From: an uncultured Oribacterium sp. | GTDB taxonomy: Bacteria; Bacillota; Clostridia; Lachnospirales; Lachnospiraceae | Assembly (NCBI GenBank): GCA_937927445.1 | Contig: CALAOB010000122.1 | Location: 1 to 22,907, forward strand | Direction: 5' to 3' | Length of the DNA stretch: 22,907 nucleotides | Part shown: piece after piece, positions 7,715 through 15,008 of the stretch | Layout: every line of letters begins with the position of its first letter | Position numbering within the stretch: the stretch's first letter is position 1 | Program-made: the position numbers and the translations under genes | Notes under the pieces: model-generated | What the model saw: the letters and a program-made list of their open reading frames with translations, nothing else | Told to the model about the DNA's origin: nothing | Database searches by the model: none

Positions 7715-8191
7715 ATGTTACATAAACTGGATACGATCGTTGCCTCTGTTTTAAAGTTCATCGTCATGGGCTGCTGCATCGCCATCGCGCTGATCCTGTT
7801 TGCCCGCGTCATCATGCGCTTTACGCCGATGACCTTCGAGCTCAGCTGGACCGATGAGGTCGTAGAGTGGATGATGGCCTGGATGATCTTCTGTGCCTCG
7901 ACGCTGTTGTTCCGTGATAAGACCCATTTCCGGGTTGATCTGCTGCAGAACAAGCTCGCCGGAAAGAAGTCCGGTGCCGTGCTCGATGTGCTGATCACGC
8001 TCTGCAGCATCGCGTTCATCGTGGCACTGCTCTACTATGGCACCCAGATGGTGCTGAAGACGGATCAGTTCTCACCGATGCTGAAGGTACCGACGAAGTT
8101 CCCGTACTCCTCGATCCCGGTCAACTGTGTACTGATTCTCTGCTACCTGCTGCGTGACCTCGTCGAGGACGTGAAGCGCCTCGCGGCATAA
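7715..8191 (+). CDS. dctQ: TRAP transporter small permease subunit, DctQ family
   Basis: A 158-residue, four-helix membrane protein that supports the DctM transport domain. The helix pattern (about 12-33, 49-66, 88-110 and 130-150) and the segment SWTDEVVEWMMAWMIFCASTLLFRDKTHFRVDLL are typical of DctQ: a conserved acidic W-x-E-E/D region followed by a basic loop. AAAGGAGG precedes ATG 7715 and overlaps the dctM stop, so translation of the two is probably coupled. It is the last gene of the operon. Downstream is element B, which lacks a T-tract on this strand, and then the convergent SRP RNA gene. Confidence 0.92.
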   Translation: MLHKLDTIVASVLKFIVMGCCIAIALILFARVIMRFTPMTFELSWTDEVVEWMMAWMIFCASTLLFRDKTHFRVDLLQNKLAGKKSGAVLDVLITLCSIAFIVALLYYGTQMVLKTDQFSPMLKVPTKFPYSSIPVNCVLILCYLLRDLVEDVKRLAA

Positions 8192-8209
8192 AACAGCGCA
8201 AAACAAAAA

Positions 8210-8267
8210 ACAGGAGCTCGTTCTCCCGGAGCCATTGGTTATGGTTCCGCGGAGAACGAGCTCCTCC
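8210..8267 (-). repeat. Structured repeat element B, inverted copy of element A
   Basis: A perfect 14-bp stem (8213-8226 with 8251-8264) with an inner GGAGCC/GGTTCC stem. Read on the minus strand it aligns with element A (4804-4861) over 58 bases with 47 identities. Two stem positions change together (G-C to C-G and C-G to T-A), preserving pairing. On the minus strand it is followed by TTTTTTG, so its terminator polarity faces leftward, downstream of the SRP RNA. On the plus strand it is followed by CTTAAATAAAA and is a poor terminator for dctQ. Confidence 0.88.
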
Positions 8268-8286
8268 TTAAATAAAAACAGGTAAT

Positions 8287-8403
8287 AAAAAAACTTCGGG
8301 GCCAGGTGTATCCACGTCACATAGAAGGATCCTCTTAGTGCTGCTACGTTCCCGTCCTGACACGGTTCGAGGGATCTATTGCGTGGGGCCCAGCGCCCGA
8401 AGC
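8287..8403 (-). ncRNA. ffs: Signal recognition particle RNA, small bacterial type (4.5S-like)
   Basis: Read on the minus strand, the segment GTCAGGACGGGAACGTAGCA (8361 down to 8342) is the conserved SRP domain IV hairpin: a GGAA tetraloop closed by ACG/CGT, with the asymmetric internal-loop strands GTCAGG and AGCAGCA that bind Ffh. The arms continue on both sides (GATCC / GGATCC, then CCACG / CGTGG and GGGCC / GGCCC), giving one long rod without an Alu domain. A run of seven U ends it (8287-8293). Length is about 110-117 nt, the size of the short SRP RNA class. With Ffh it targets nascent membrane and secreted proteins to FtsY. It has its own promoter and runs convergent to the TRAP operon and divergent from the MBOAT gene. 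Confidence 0.93.
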
Positions 8404-8409
8404 ATAGAA

Positions 8410-8438
8410 AGTATAGCTGAAAACCGCAGAAATGGCAA
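8410..8438 (-). promoter_or_regulatory. Promoter of the SRP RNA gene
   Basis: On the minus strand: TTGCCA (8438-8433), 17-bp spacer, TATACT (8415-8410). The predicted start is near 8403, which fits the 5' end of the SRP fold. Confidence 0.75.
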
Positions 8439-8530
8439 GCTGTGATTTTGACAGTGGCTGGTGCTGACAGGGTCAGACCGTCTCCGGAACCGCGATTTTT
8501 CGTGCTTTTTACGCCATACTTGACAGTCTG

Positions 8531-8539
8531 TGTTATAAT
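8531..8539 (+). promoter_or_regulatory. Extended -10 promoter of the MBOAT gene
   Basis: TGTTATAAT is an extended -10 (TG-n-TATAAT). There is no good -35 at 17 bp, which suits this promoter type. Transcription would start near 8546, after the upstream ATG at 8543, supporting the start at 8579. Confidence 0.55.
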
Positions 8540-8578
8540 ACCTTGATTCATACGATTCATAGTGATGAGAGGATATAT

Positions 8579-10450
8579 ATGAGCTTTTCAAGTCTGATTT
8601 TCATAGCGCTGTTTCTGCCGGTCTTCATGATCGGTTCTGTGCTCGTGCGCGGAAATCGGCGGAAGAACCTCCTGCTCCTCCTCTTTTCCCTGATTTTCTA
8701 TGCCTTCGCCGGTCTCTCGAACCTGGCCCTGCTCCTCGTGATGGCGACGCTCGCCTGGTTTAGCGGGCAGCGGATCGGGCGGGCGCTCCGTTTCGCGGCG
8801 TCGGAAAACCCGGACTATCAGGAGGGCGACGACGTTTTCCAGAGTCCGGACGCGGAGCGTACCCGTGTCGAGGGCCAGAAGCGTGCCCGCGCGTGGCTGA
8901 TCCTCGCGCTCGTGTTGCTGATTGCGGTGCTTCTCTTTTATAAGCTTGCCGGTCCGCTCTGCCGGAGCCTATTTCCGGCCAATGCAGGCGAGCTCGACGC
9001 AGGTGCTGGGGCCACGACGGGGACGGCTGCGGCCATCTACGCTTATTTCCGAAACATTGGCCTCCCGCTTGGGATTTCCTTCTATATATTTAAGCTGATC
9101 AGCTACGTCGCCGACGTCTATACGAAAAAGACCGCGCCGGGTGATTTCTTCCATGTGCTGCTGTATACCGTGACCTTCCACCAGGTGGCGCAGGGCCCGA
9201 TCACGCGCTACGCGGAGATGGCCGAGGAGATGGACCATCGAAGCTGCAGTGGCGAGGATCTGGCAGAGGGCCTCTGGCGCTTTACCGTGGGCCTCGCGAA
9301 GAAGACCGTGCTCGCGGATCATCTCGGCTCACTCGCAGAGACCTTCCTGCCGATCGCCGGCAACACTGGCTTCTCCGTCGGCGGTGCTTATCTCGGTGCG
9401 CTCTGCTATATGCTGCAGCTCTACCTCGATTTCTCTGCCTACTCCGACATGGCGCTCGGCCTCGGTCGGATGATCGGCTTCCACTATCCGGAAAACTTCA
9501 ACTATCCGTACATCGCCGTTTCCGTACGTGATTTCTGGCGCCGCTGGCACATCTCGCTCAGCCGCTTCTTCCGGGATTATGTCTACATCCCGCTCGGCGG
9601 TAACCGCGTGTCGACCGGACGACTCCTCCTGAACCTGCTCGCCGTCTGGGCCCTGACCGGCTTCTGGCATGGCAGCAGCTGGAACTTCATCCTCTGGGGA
9701 CTCTACTACTTCGTGTTCATTGCGATCGAGAATTTCGTAAAGAAATTCCAGAAAGCGAAGGCGGTGGCCGTCACAGACGCAGCAGAAAACGCCGTCGCGG
9801 ACGACACAGCCACTGCCGGCCCGGTTTCGACCACCGATACGAAGCGCGGCGCACCGGCATCGCGCCGCTCACTGCTGACGCAGTTCACCCGTGCGCTCGG
9901 TCACCTCTACACTCTGATCGTCGTGTTCTTCGGCTGGGTGCTGTTCCGCTTCAGTGATTTCCAGGTACTCTGCGAGGTGCTCCGCACGATGTTCTTCATG
10001 AGCGGACGTGCGACGGTCTATGCGGCCGAGCTGCTGACCCTCCGCAGTAATCTCTTCTTCCTGATCTTTTCCATCATCGCCTGCACACCGCTCGGTGCCC
10101 GCCTCGCCGCGAAGCTGCGCGGCTTCTATGACGCGCGCCTTCAGCAGGAGGCACGGGAGAAGCAGCAGCTCGAGCGTGAAAAGGCACGTTATCAGAAGGA
10201 AACCGAGATCGATCAGCAGGTGCAGCGCCTCGACGCCAGCATCGAGGGCCTCGAGGAGGAAGATGCCGAGAATCACGAGCGCGTCGCCACCCGGATGAAG
10301 CGCCGCATCACGAAGAGCAGCGAAGCCCGTCGCCGGAGCGAGGGCCTGTACTACGGCCTCCGCATCCTCCTGATGCTCCTGCTTCTCGCGCTCTCCATCG
10401 TCTCGATGGTCGGCGCCAGCTACACCCCGTTCCTGTATAATCAGTTCTGA
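8579..10450 (+). CDS. MBOAT-family membrane-bound O-acyltransferase (AlgI/DltB-like)
   Basis: A 623-residue polytopic protein that should move an acyl group, probably acetyl, across the membrane for transfer to a surface polymer. Signatures: HQVAQGPITRYAEM, then FWRRWHISLSRFFRDYVYIPLGGNR with a conserved His at 324, and GFWHGSSWNFILWGLYYF with the invariant MBOAT His at 364. It is longer than a typical AlgI-type protein (about 460-500) because of three hydrophilic insertions: about 74-105, an Ala/Thr linker about 391-434, and a highly charged segment about 515-590 that looks like a coiled coil, before a last membrane helix. GAGAGGAT precedes ATG 8579; the earlier in-frame ATG at 8543 lies upstream of the predicted transcription start. 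The DHHW gene follows after 54 bp and is the likely partner. The target polymer is unknown. Confidence 0.93.
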   Translation: MSFSSLIFIALFLPVFMIGSVLVRGNRRKNLLLLLFSLIFYAFAGLSNLALLLVMATLAWFSGQRIGRALRFAASENPDYQEGDDVFQSPDAERTRVEGQKRARAWLILALVLLIAVLLFYKLAGPLCRSLFPANAGELDAGAGATTGTAAAIYAYFRNIGLPLGISFYIFKLISYVADVYTKKTAPGDFFHVLLYTVTFHQVAQGPITRYAEMAEEMDHRSCSGEDLAEGLWRFTVGLAKKTVLADHLGSLAETFLPIAGNTGFSVGGAYLGALCYMLQLYLDFSAYSDMALGLGRMIGFHYPENFNYPYIAVSVRDFWRRWHISLSRFFRDYVYIPLGGNRVSTGRLLLNLLAVWALTGFWHGSSWNFILWGLYYFVFIAIENFVKKFQKAKAVAVTDAAENAVADDTATAGPVSTTDTKRGAPASRRSLLTQFTRALGHLYTLIVVFFGWVLFRFSDFQVLCEVLRTMFFMSGRATVYAAELLTLRSNLFFLIFSIIACTPLGARLAAKLRGFYDARLQQEAREKQQLEREKARYQKETEIDQQVQRLDASIEGLEEEDAENHERVATRMKRRITKSSEARRRSEGLYYGLRILLMLLLLALSIVSMVGASYTPFLYNQF

Positions 10451-10474
10451 TGTCCCCGTACCTGACATCCCGCG

Positions 10475-10492
10475 ACCGGCCGAGCCGCCGGT
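10475..10492 (+). other. Small hairpin between the MBOAT and DHHW genes
   Basis: ACCGGC (10475-10480) pairs with GCCGGT (10487-10492), followed by TTTATCG. It could be a weak attenuator or a processing site in the two-gene transcript. Confidence 0.35.
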
Positions 10493-10504
10493 TTATCGAA
10501 AATC

Positions 10505-11956
10505 ATGAAACGAGTTTCCGAAAACGAACATGAAAAACCGCATAAAGAGATGCGCGGCGTTCAGATCGTCGCGGTCGCCGCAGCGCTGATCGCCACCGTA
10601 CTTCTCGGCATTGGCCTCGCTCTGCCCCTCCGCCCGACGTACTCTGCCTCGGAGAAGCGCGCCCTCGCGAGCTTCCCGACCGCAAGCGCGGAGACGCTCC
10701 TGTCCGGCGCGTACTTCACGGACCTCGCGACCTGGTTTTCCGACACCTTCCCGTGCCGCGAGACCCTGCTCAGCCTCGGCGCGAAGCTCGAGAGCCTCTA
10801 CGGCCCGCAGGGTGAGTCCTTCTATGGAAACAAGTCGGCCGCTGTCGCGGATACGATTCCGGAGACTGCCGAGTCGCTCGCCCCGGTCATGACCCTCGCG
10901 GCAGCTGAGCCGGAGGGCACCGCTGATGAGGCCAATGCTTCGGCCACGCCATCGTCACTTGCCGAGGACAGGCCGGCGACGGGTGCACTCGATCAGTATG
11001 CCGCCCTCGTCGAGACGAACGCCGACGGCACGCTGAAGGAGAAGAAGGTGGAGAAGGCGGAGGTGAACGGCGAGCAGGCCGGCAGCATCTACGTCACGAA
11101 CCACCGCGGCTACGAAATCTACTATTATAATCAGGGCGGTGCGGTGAAGTATGCGTCCATGATCAACACCTATCGGGCGCGCTTCCCGAAGTGCGAGGTC
11201 TACGACATCCTCGTGCCGAACAGCTTCGGCGTCGAGCTCGACCGCAGCACCCAGGCGGCGCTCGGCTCCAGCAACATGGAGGACGCGTTCAACTACATCT
11301 ACAGCCTGATCGATCCGGAGGTTCACAAGGTGTCCGTCTTCGAGACGCTCCTCCAGCATAAGCGTGAGTACATCTATTTCCATACCGACCACCACTGGAC
11401 CGGACTCGGGGCGTACTATGCTTACATGCGCTTCTGCGATGCGAAGGGCATCAAGTCGCACAGCCTCCGGGACTACCAGAAGGAGAGCTTCGACGGCTTC
11501 TACGGCACCTTCTACTTCTCGACGAACCGCTCCGAGGCGCTGAAACAGAACCCGGATACCGTCGAGGCCTGGCTGCCGATCGCGACGAATGAGATGGAGT
11601 ACATCAACCAGCTCGGGGAGCAGGGCCATGCGCAGGTCATCAATGACGTCACGAATTCGAACGCCGGTGACAAGTACAGCGCCTTCATCCACGGCGATAA
11701 TCCGCTGACGGTCATCCATAATCCGCATCGAAGCGACGGCTCCGCCTGCGTCCTCATCAAGGAATCCTATGGCAATGCCTTCGCCCCGTACCTCGTGGAT
11801 CACTATGAGGATGTCTATGTCGTCGACTATCGTCACTTCGAGGGCAGCATCGCGCAGCTCATCGAGGAGTACGGTGTCGAGGACATCATTTTCCTGAATA
11901 ATGTCATGGCGCTCAGCGAGCGTGCGTCCGGGATGATGCTCGGACTGCTCGGGTGA
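10505..11956 (+). CDS. DHHW-motif, AlgX/AlgJ-like SGNH-type protein, partner of the MBOAT acyltransferase
   Basis: A 483-residue protein with one N-terminal membrane helix (about 19-41) and an extracytoplasmic domain. The family motif DHHW is at residues 295-298 in YFHTDHHWTGLGAYYAY, and a Ser-containing IKESYGNAFAPYL block follows at about 419-431; together they correspond to the Asp/His and Ser of the SGNH/AlgX fold. A low-complexity stretch (about 117-185) separates the anchor-proximal region from the catalytic domain. In alginate systems MBOAT plus AlgJ/AlgX proteins acetylate the exported polymer; the same division of labour is inferred here. No strong Shine-Dalgarno is seen before ATG 10505, so translation may depend on the upstream gene. 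The substrate (exopolysaccharide, teichoic acid or peptidoglycan) cannot be told. Confidence 0.88.
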   Translation: MKRVSENEHEKPHKEMRGVQIVAVAAALIATVLLGIGLALPLRPTYSASEKRALASFPTASAETLLSGAYFTDLATWFSDTFPCRETLLSLGAKLESLYGPQGESFYGNKSAAVADTIPETAESLAPVMTLAAAEPEGTADEANASATPSSLAEDRPATGALDQYAALVETNADGTLKEKKVEKAEVNGEQAGSIYVTNHRGYEIYYYNQGGAVKYASMINTYRARFPKCEVYDILVPNSFGVELDRSTQAALGSSNMEDAFNYIYSLIDPEVHKVSVFETLLQHKREYIYFHTDHHWTGLGAYYAYMRFCDAKGIKSHSLRDYQKESFDGFYGTFYFSTNRSEALKQNPDTVEAWLPIATNEMEYINQLGEQGHAQVINDVTNSNAGDKYSAFIHGDNPLTVIHNPHRSDGSACVLIKESYGNAFAPYLVDHYEDVYVVDYRHFEGSIAQLIEEYGVEDIIFLNNVMALSERASGMMLGLLG

Positions 11957-12042
11957 GGGTGATTTTCAGGGTGGAGCTATATATTCCGGTCGTCTGCATT
12001 GGCCTGCACTATATGTAGCGGTTCCGGAAGCGAAGAGTACAA

Positions 12043-12058
12043 ACGCTTGCAAAAGCGT
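12043..12058. promoter_or_regulatory. Inverted repeat over the murA -35 box
   Basis: ACGCTT (12043-12048) and AAGCGT (12053-12058) around GCAA, flanked by GTAC on both sides (12037-12040 and 12058-12062 region). It covers the -35 box TTGCAA, so it could be an operator. Confidence 0.45.
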
Positions 12059-12075
12059 GTACACTCACTTATAAT
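12047..12075 (+). promoter_or_regulatory. Promoter of the murA operon
   Basis: TTGCAA (12047-12052), 17-bp spacer, TATAAT (12070-12075). Predicted start near 12082, giving a leader of about 60 nt before ATG 12144. Confidence 0.75.
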
Positions 12076-12143
12076 TTATAAGATTTAATAGTCTGAATAA
12101 TGCGGTTCTTATGCTCTGCGCATAGGAAACTTACAGGAGATAT

Positions 12144-13439
12144 ATGGAACAGTTTATCATGAAAGGTGGCGCGCCACTTCACGGCGAGGTCGTGATCGGC
12201 GGGGCGAAGAATGCCGCACTGGGTATCATCGCCGGCGCACTTTTAACAGATGAAGATGTGATTATAGAGAATCTGCCGGACGTGCGTGACATCAATGTCA
12301 TGCTCGAGGCACTGAAGGAGATCGGCGCTGTCGTCGAGCGTATCGATCGTCATACCGCGAAGATCAGCTCCGCGGACGTGAAGAGCGTATCCATCGACGA
12401 CGAGTACATCCGGAAGATCCGGGCGTCCTACTACTTTATCGGCGCGCTGCTGGGCAAGCATCACATGGCCAATGTTCCGCTTCCGGGTGGCTGTGCCATC
12501 GGTTCCCGTCCGATCGACCAGCACATCAAGGGCTTCCGTGCCCTCGGTGCGAAGGTGGAGATCCGGAACGGCTGTGTACAGGCGGATGCTTCCGAGGGAC
12601 TTCACGCCTCCCACATCTACCTCGACGTCGTATCCGTCGGTGCGACCATCAACATCATGCTGGCCGCCGTCCTCGCAGAGGGCAGAACGATCATCGAGAA
12701 CGTGGCGAAGGAGCCGCACATCGTCGATGTCGCGAATTTCCTGAACTCGATGGGCGCCAATATCAAGGGCGCCGGTACCGATACGATCCGCATCCGTGGC
12801 GTCCGTCGCCTGCATGGTACGACCTACGCCGTCATCCCGGACCAGATCGAGGCAGGCACCTTCATGTGTGCCGCCGCGGCGACCCGTGGTGACATCCTGA
12901 TCAAGAACGTCATTCCGAAGCATCTGGAGTCGATCACGGCGAAGCTGCTCGAGATGGGCAACACCGTCTATGAGTACGACGAGGCCGTGCGCGTCGTGGG
13001 TGCGCCGGTGCAGCATCCGACCGATGTGAAGACCCTCCCGTATCCGGGCTTCCCGACCGACATGCAGCCGCAGATGTCCGTCACCCTGGCCCTCGCCGAT
13101 GGCACCTCGGTCGTCACCGAATCCATCTTCGAGAACCGTTTCAAGTATGTCGATGAGCTCGCGCGTATGGGCTCGAACATCAAGGTGGAGGGGAATGTCT
13201 CCGTCATCGATGGTGTGAAGCGCTTTACGGGTGCCAGTGTCAATGCACTCGACCTCCGCGCAGGTGCCGCTCTGGTCATCGCCGGCCTCGCCGCAGATGG
13301 CATCACGACGGTCCGCGATATCGTCTACATCCAGCGTGGCTACGAGCACTTCGAGCAGAAGCTGCAGGCCCTCGGCGCACAGATCGAGCTGGTGGACAGT
13401 GAGCGCGAGGCGCAGAAGTTCCGGCTGAAGATCGGCTGA
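12144..13439 (+). CDS. murA: UDP-N-acetylglucosamine 1-carboxyvinyltransferase
   Basis: First committed step of peptidoglycan synthesis: adds enolpyruvate from PEP to UDP-GlcNAc in the cytoplasm. At 431 residues it is normal length and has the two-lobed EPSP-synthase fold pattern. The catalytic cysteine, target of fosfomycin, is C117 in PLPGGCAIGSRPID, and the conserved Asp is D306 in GFPTDMQPQ. The N-terminal GGAKNAAL substrate loop is intact (about 19-26). Firmicutes often have two copies (MurA and MurZ); which one this is cannot be settled here. AGGAGA precedes ATG 12144. It has its own promoter and is followed after 19 bp by a permease gene, so the two are probably co-transcribed. Confidence 0.97.
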   Translation: MEQFIMKGGAPLHGEVVIGGAKNAALGIIAGALLTDEDVIIENLPDVRDINVMLEALKEIGAVVERIDRHTAKISSADVKSVSIDDEYIRKIRASYYFIGALLGKHHMANVPLPGGCAIGSRPIDQHIKGFRALGAKVEIRNGCVQADASEGLHASHIYLDVVSVGATINIMLAAVLAEGRTIIENVAKEPHIVDVANFLNSMGANIKGAGTDTIRIRGVRRLHGTTYAVIPDQIEAGTFMCAAAATRGDILIKNVIPKHLESITAKLLEMGNTVYEYDEAVRVVGAPVQHPTDVKTLPYPGFPTDMQPQMSVTLALADGTSVVTESIFENRFKYVDELARMGSNIKVEGNVSVIDGVKRFTGASVNALDLRAGAALVIAGLAADGITTVRDIVYIQRGYEHFEQKLQALGAQIELVDSEREAQKFRLKIG

Positions 13440-13458
13440 GGAAGAAAGAGAAAAGATA

Positions 13459-14739
13459 ATGGATCTGAGAGCCATCGCTTTTATTCTGTTTATTCTTATG
13501 TATGTGATTATGATCGCGAAGCCGAACTGGAAGATCTATGCGATCTGGGGCGTCGCGATCGCCTTCATGCTGGTCGGGATTCTCCAGCCGAATCCGCTGT
13601 ATATCCTGTCGGTCATCAACTGGAATGTCCTTATGATGATCGGCGGCACGATGCTCGTCGTCTGGTTCTTCATCGAATCGAAGATGCCGAACCTGCTGGC
13701 GGACATCATCCTCGATAAGTGCCCGAATGTCATGTGGGTCATCATCCTGATGTCGCTGTTCTCCGGCGCGGTGTCTGCCTTTATCGATAATGTCGCTACG
13801 GTGCTCATGATCGCACCGGTGGCACTTGCGGTATGTAAGAAGCTCGATATCTCGCCGGTATCGATGATCCTGTCGATCGCCGTGTCCTCAAATCTGCAGG
13901 GTGCCGCGACCCTCGTCGGCGATACGACCTCCATCATGCTCGGTGATTATGCGAACATGAACTTTATGGAGTTCTTCTGGATGCACGGGCGTCCGGGTAT
14001 TTTCTGGTCGGTGGAGCTCGGTGCGCTGATGACGGTGCCGGTGATGGTTCTTCTCTTCCATAAATACAGGCAAACGGTCGAGGCGAACGAGAAGACCGTG
14101 GTGACGGATTATTTCCCGACGATCGCGCTCTGTGGGATCGTCGTCGCGCTCATCGTCGCTTCCTTCATCCCGAACACGCCGGCGACCATCAACGGCATCA
14201 TCTGTATGACGATCGCAGCGATCTGCATGATCTATGACTATGCGCGGCACCGGAGTCATCTGAATCTCAAGCATGCGATCGCGTCGGTGGATGCAGATAC
14301 GCTGCTGATCCTTGCAGGGCTCTTCGTCGTGATCCGTGGCATCACGGATGTCGGACTCATCGATGCGGCGGCGGACCTCATCGTGCGTGCGGGTGGCAGC
14401 AACATCTTCATGCTCTATACGATCATCGTGTGGGGCTCGGTGCTGTTCTCGGCGTTTATCGATAACATCCCGTATGTGGCGACGATGCTGCCGATCATCA
14501 CGGGCATCTGCCAGCTGCTCGGCATCGAGCCGTATCTGCTGTACTTCGGGCTGCTGACCGGCGCGACGCTCGGTGGAAACATTACCCCGATCGGTGCGAG
14601 CGCGAACATCACGGCGGTCGGCATGCTGAAGGCCGGTGGCTATGAGGTGTCGTTCGGCGATTTCATGAAGATCGGACTGCCGTTTACGCTCGCGGCGGTG
14701 CTCACCGGGTATGCGTTTATCTGGGTGTTCTGGGCGTGA
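13459..14739 (+). CDS. ArsB/NhaD (ion transporter superfamily) permease, substrate unknown
   Basis: A 426-residue membrane protein with about 11-12 helices and an internal twofold repeat. Each half has the superfamily motif: SAFIDNVATVLMIAPVALAV near 112-131 and SAFIDNIPYVATMLPIITG near 332-350, then NLQGAATLVGDTTSIMLG and GATLGGNITPIGASANITAVG as the matching re-entrant Gly/Asn-rich loops. This pattern covers ArsB arsenite exporters, NhaD Na+/H+ antiporters, the P-protein and citrate/anion carriers. The FIDN(I/V) and GD/GGN motifs favour the ArsB/NhaD/P-protein branch over SLC13 dicarboxylate carriers, but I would not name the ion. GGAAGAAAGAG precedes ATG 13459. No ars or sodium-response gene lies nearby; the only partner is murA. 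Confidence 0.85.
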   Translation: MDLRAIAFILFILMYVIMIAKPNWKIYAIWGVAIAFMLVGILQPNPLYILSVINWNVLMMIGGTMLVVWFFIESKMPNLLADIILDKCPNVMWVIILMSLFSGAVSAFIDNVATVLMIAPVALAVCKKLDISPVSMILSIAVSSNLQGAATLVGDTTSIMLGDYANMNFMEFFWMHGRPGIFWSVELGALMTVPVMVLLFHKYRQTVEANEKTVVTDYFPTIALCGIVVALIVASFIPNTPATINGIICMTIAAICMIYDYARHRSHLNLKHAIASVDADTLLILAGLFVVIRGITDVGLIDAAADLIVRAGGSNIFMLYTIIVWGSVLFSAFIDNIPYVATMLPIITGICQLLGIEPYLLYFGLLTGATLGGNITPIGASANITAVGMLKAGGYEVSFGDFMKIGLPFTLAAVLTGYAFIWVFWA

Positions 14740-14745
14740 TTTTTT

Positions 14746-14774
14746 AAGAGATGTCCATATCGGGCGTCTCTTTT
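14746..14774 (+). terminator. Terminator of the murA-permease operon
   Basis: AAGAGA (14746-14751) pairs with TCTCTT (14767-14772), extended by T-G and G-C pairs, followed by TTCGTTT. The stem is short and the U-tract is partly supplied by the stem itself. Confidence 0.6.
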
Positions 14775-14880
14775 CGTTTGCCTGCCCACCCCAGTGTACA
14801 TTTTATATCTACTTAAGAGAGCCAGAGTGATTGAACCTGGTTCCTCCGTTTGTATGTGGTGAAAAACAATCCAAATTAGT

Positions 14881-14900
14881 GATTGACAATTAATTAACAG
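14881..14900. promoter_or_regulatory. Rex-like operator 1, overlapping the adhE -35
   Basis: TTGACAATTAATTAACAG (14883-14900) fits the Rex consensus TTGTTAA-N4-TTAACAA at 11 of 14 fixed positions. It begins with the -35 box itself, so binding would block RNA polymerase. Rex is the NADH/NAD+-sensing repressor known to control adhE in many Firmicutes. Confidence 0.7.
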
Positions 14901-14911
14901 ATATGTATACT
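14883..14911 (+). promoter_or_regulatory. Near-consensus promoter of adhE
   Basis: TTGACA (14883-14888), exactly 17 bp, TATACT (14906-14911). Predicted start near 14918, leaving a leader of about 90 nt. Confidence 0.85.
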
Positions 14912-14920
14912 ACTTGTAGT

Positions 14921-14960
14921 TTGATTGATAATTAATTAACGATAATTAATTATCAATCAA
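14921..14960. promoter_or_regulatory. Perfect 18-bp inverted repeat with Rex-like site 2, at the 5' end of the adhE leader
   Basis: 14921-14938 and 14943-14960 are perfect reverse complements around ACGA. Within it TTGATAATTAATTAACGA (14925-14942) fits the Rex consensus at 12 of 14 positions and is a direct repeat of site 1 placed 42 bp upstream. The opposite arm gives a third, weaker site on the other strand. In RNA the whole repeat would form an AT-rich hairpin at the very 5' end of the message, which could stabilise it. Confidence 0.75.
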
Positions 14961-15008
14961 CGCTGAATAATTTGATCTATAGTTGTTGCCACAAAAAGGA
15001 GATCACAC

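Noticed and set aside
8072..8560. 162-codon minus-strand frame across the dctQ end and the SRP RNA
   Set aside because: It crosses the SRP RNA gene and element B, and its translation has no family features.
12243..13475. 410-codon open frame antisense to murA
   Set aside because: murA is certain on the other strand; the antisense product is low-complexity Asp/Arg/Leu-rich with no recognisable domain.
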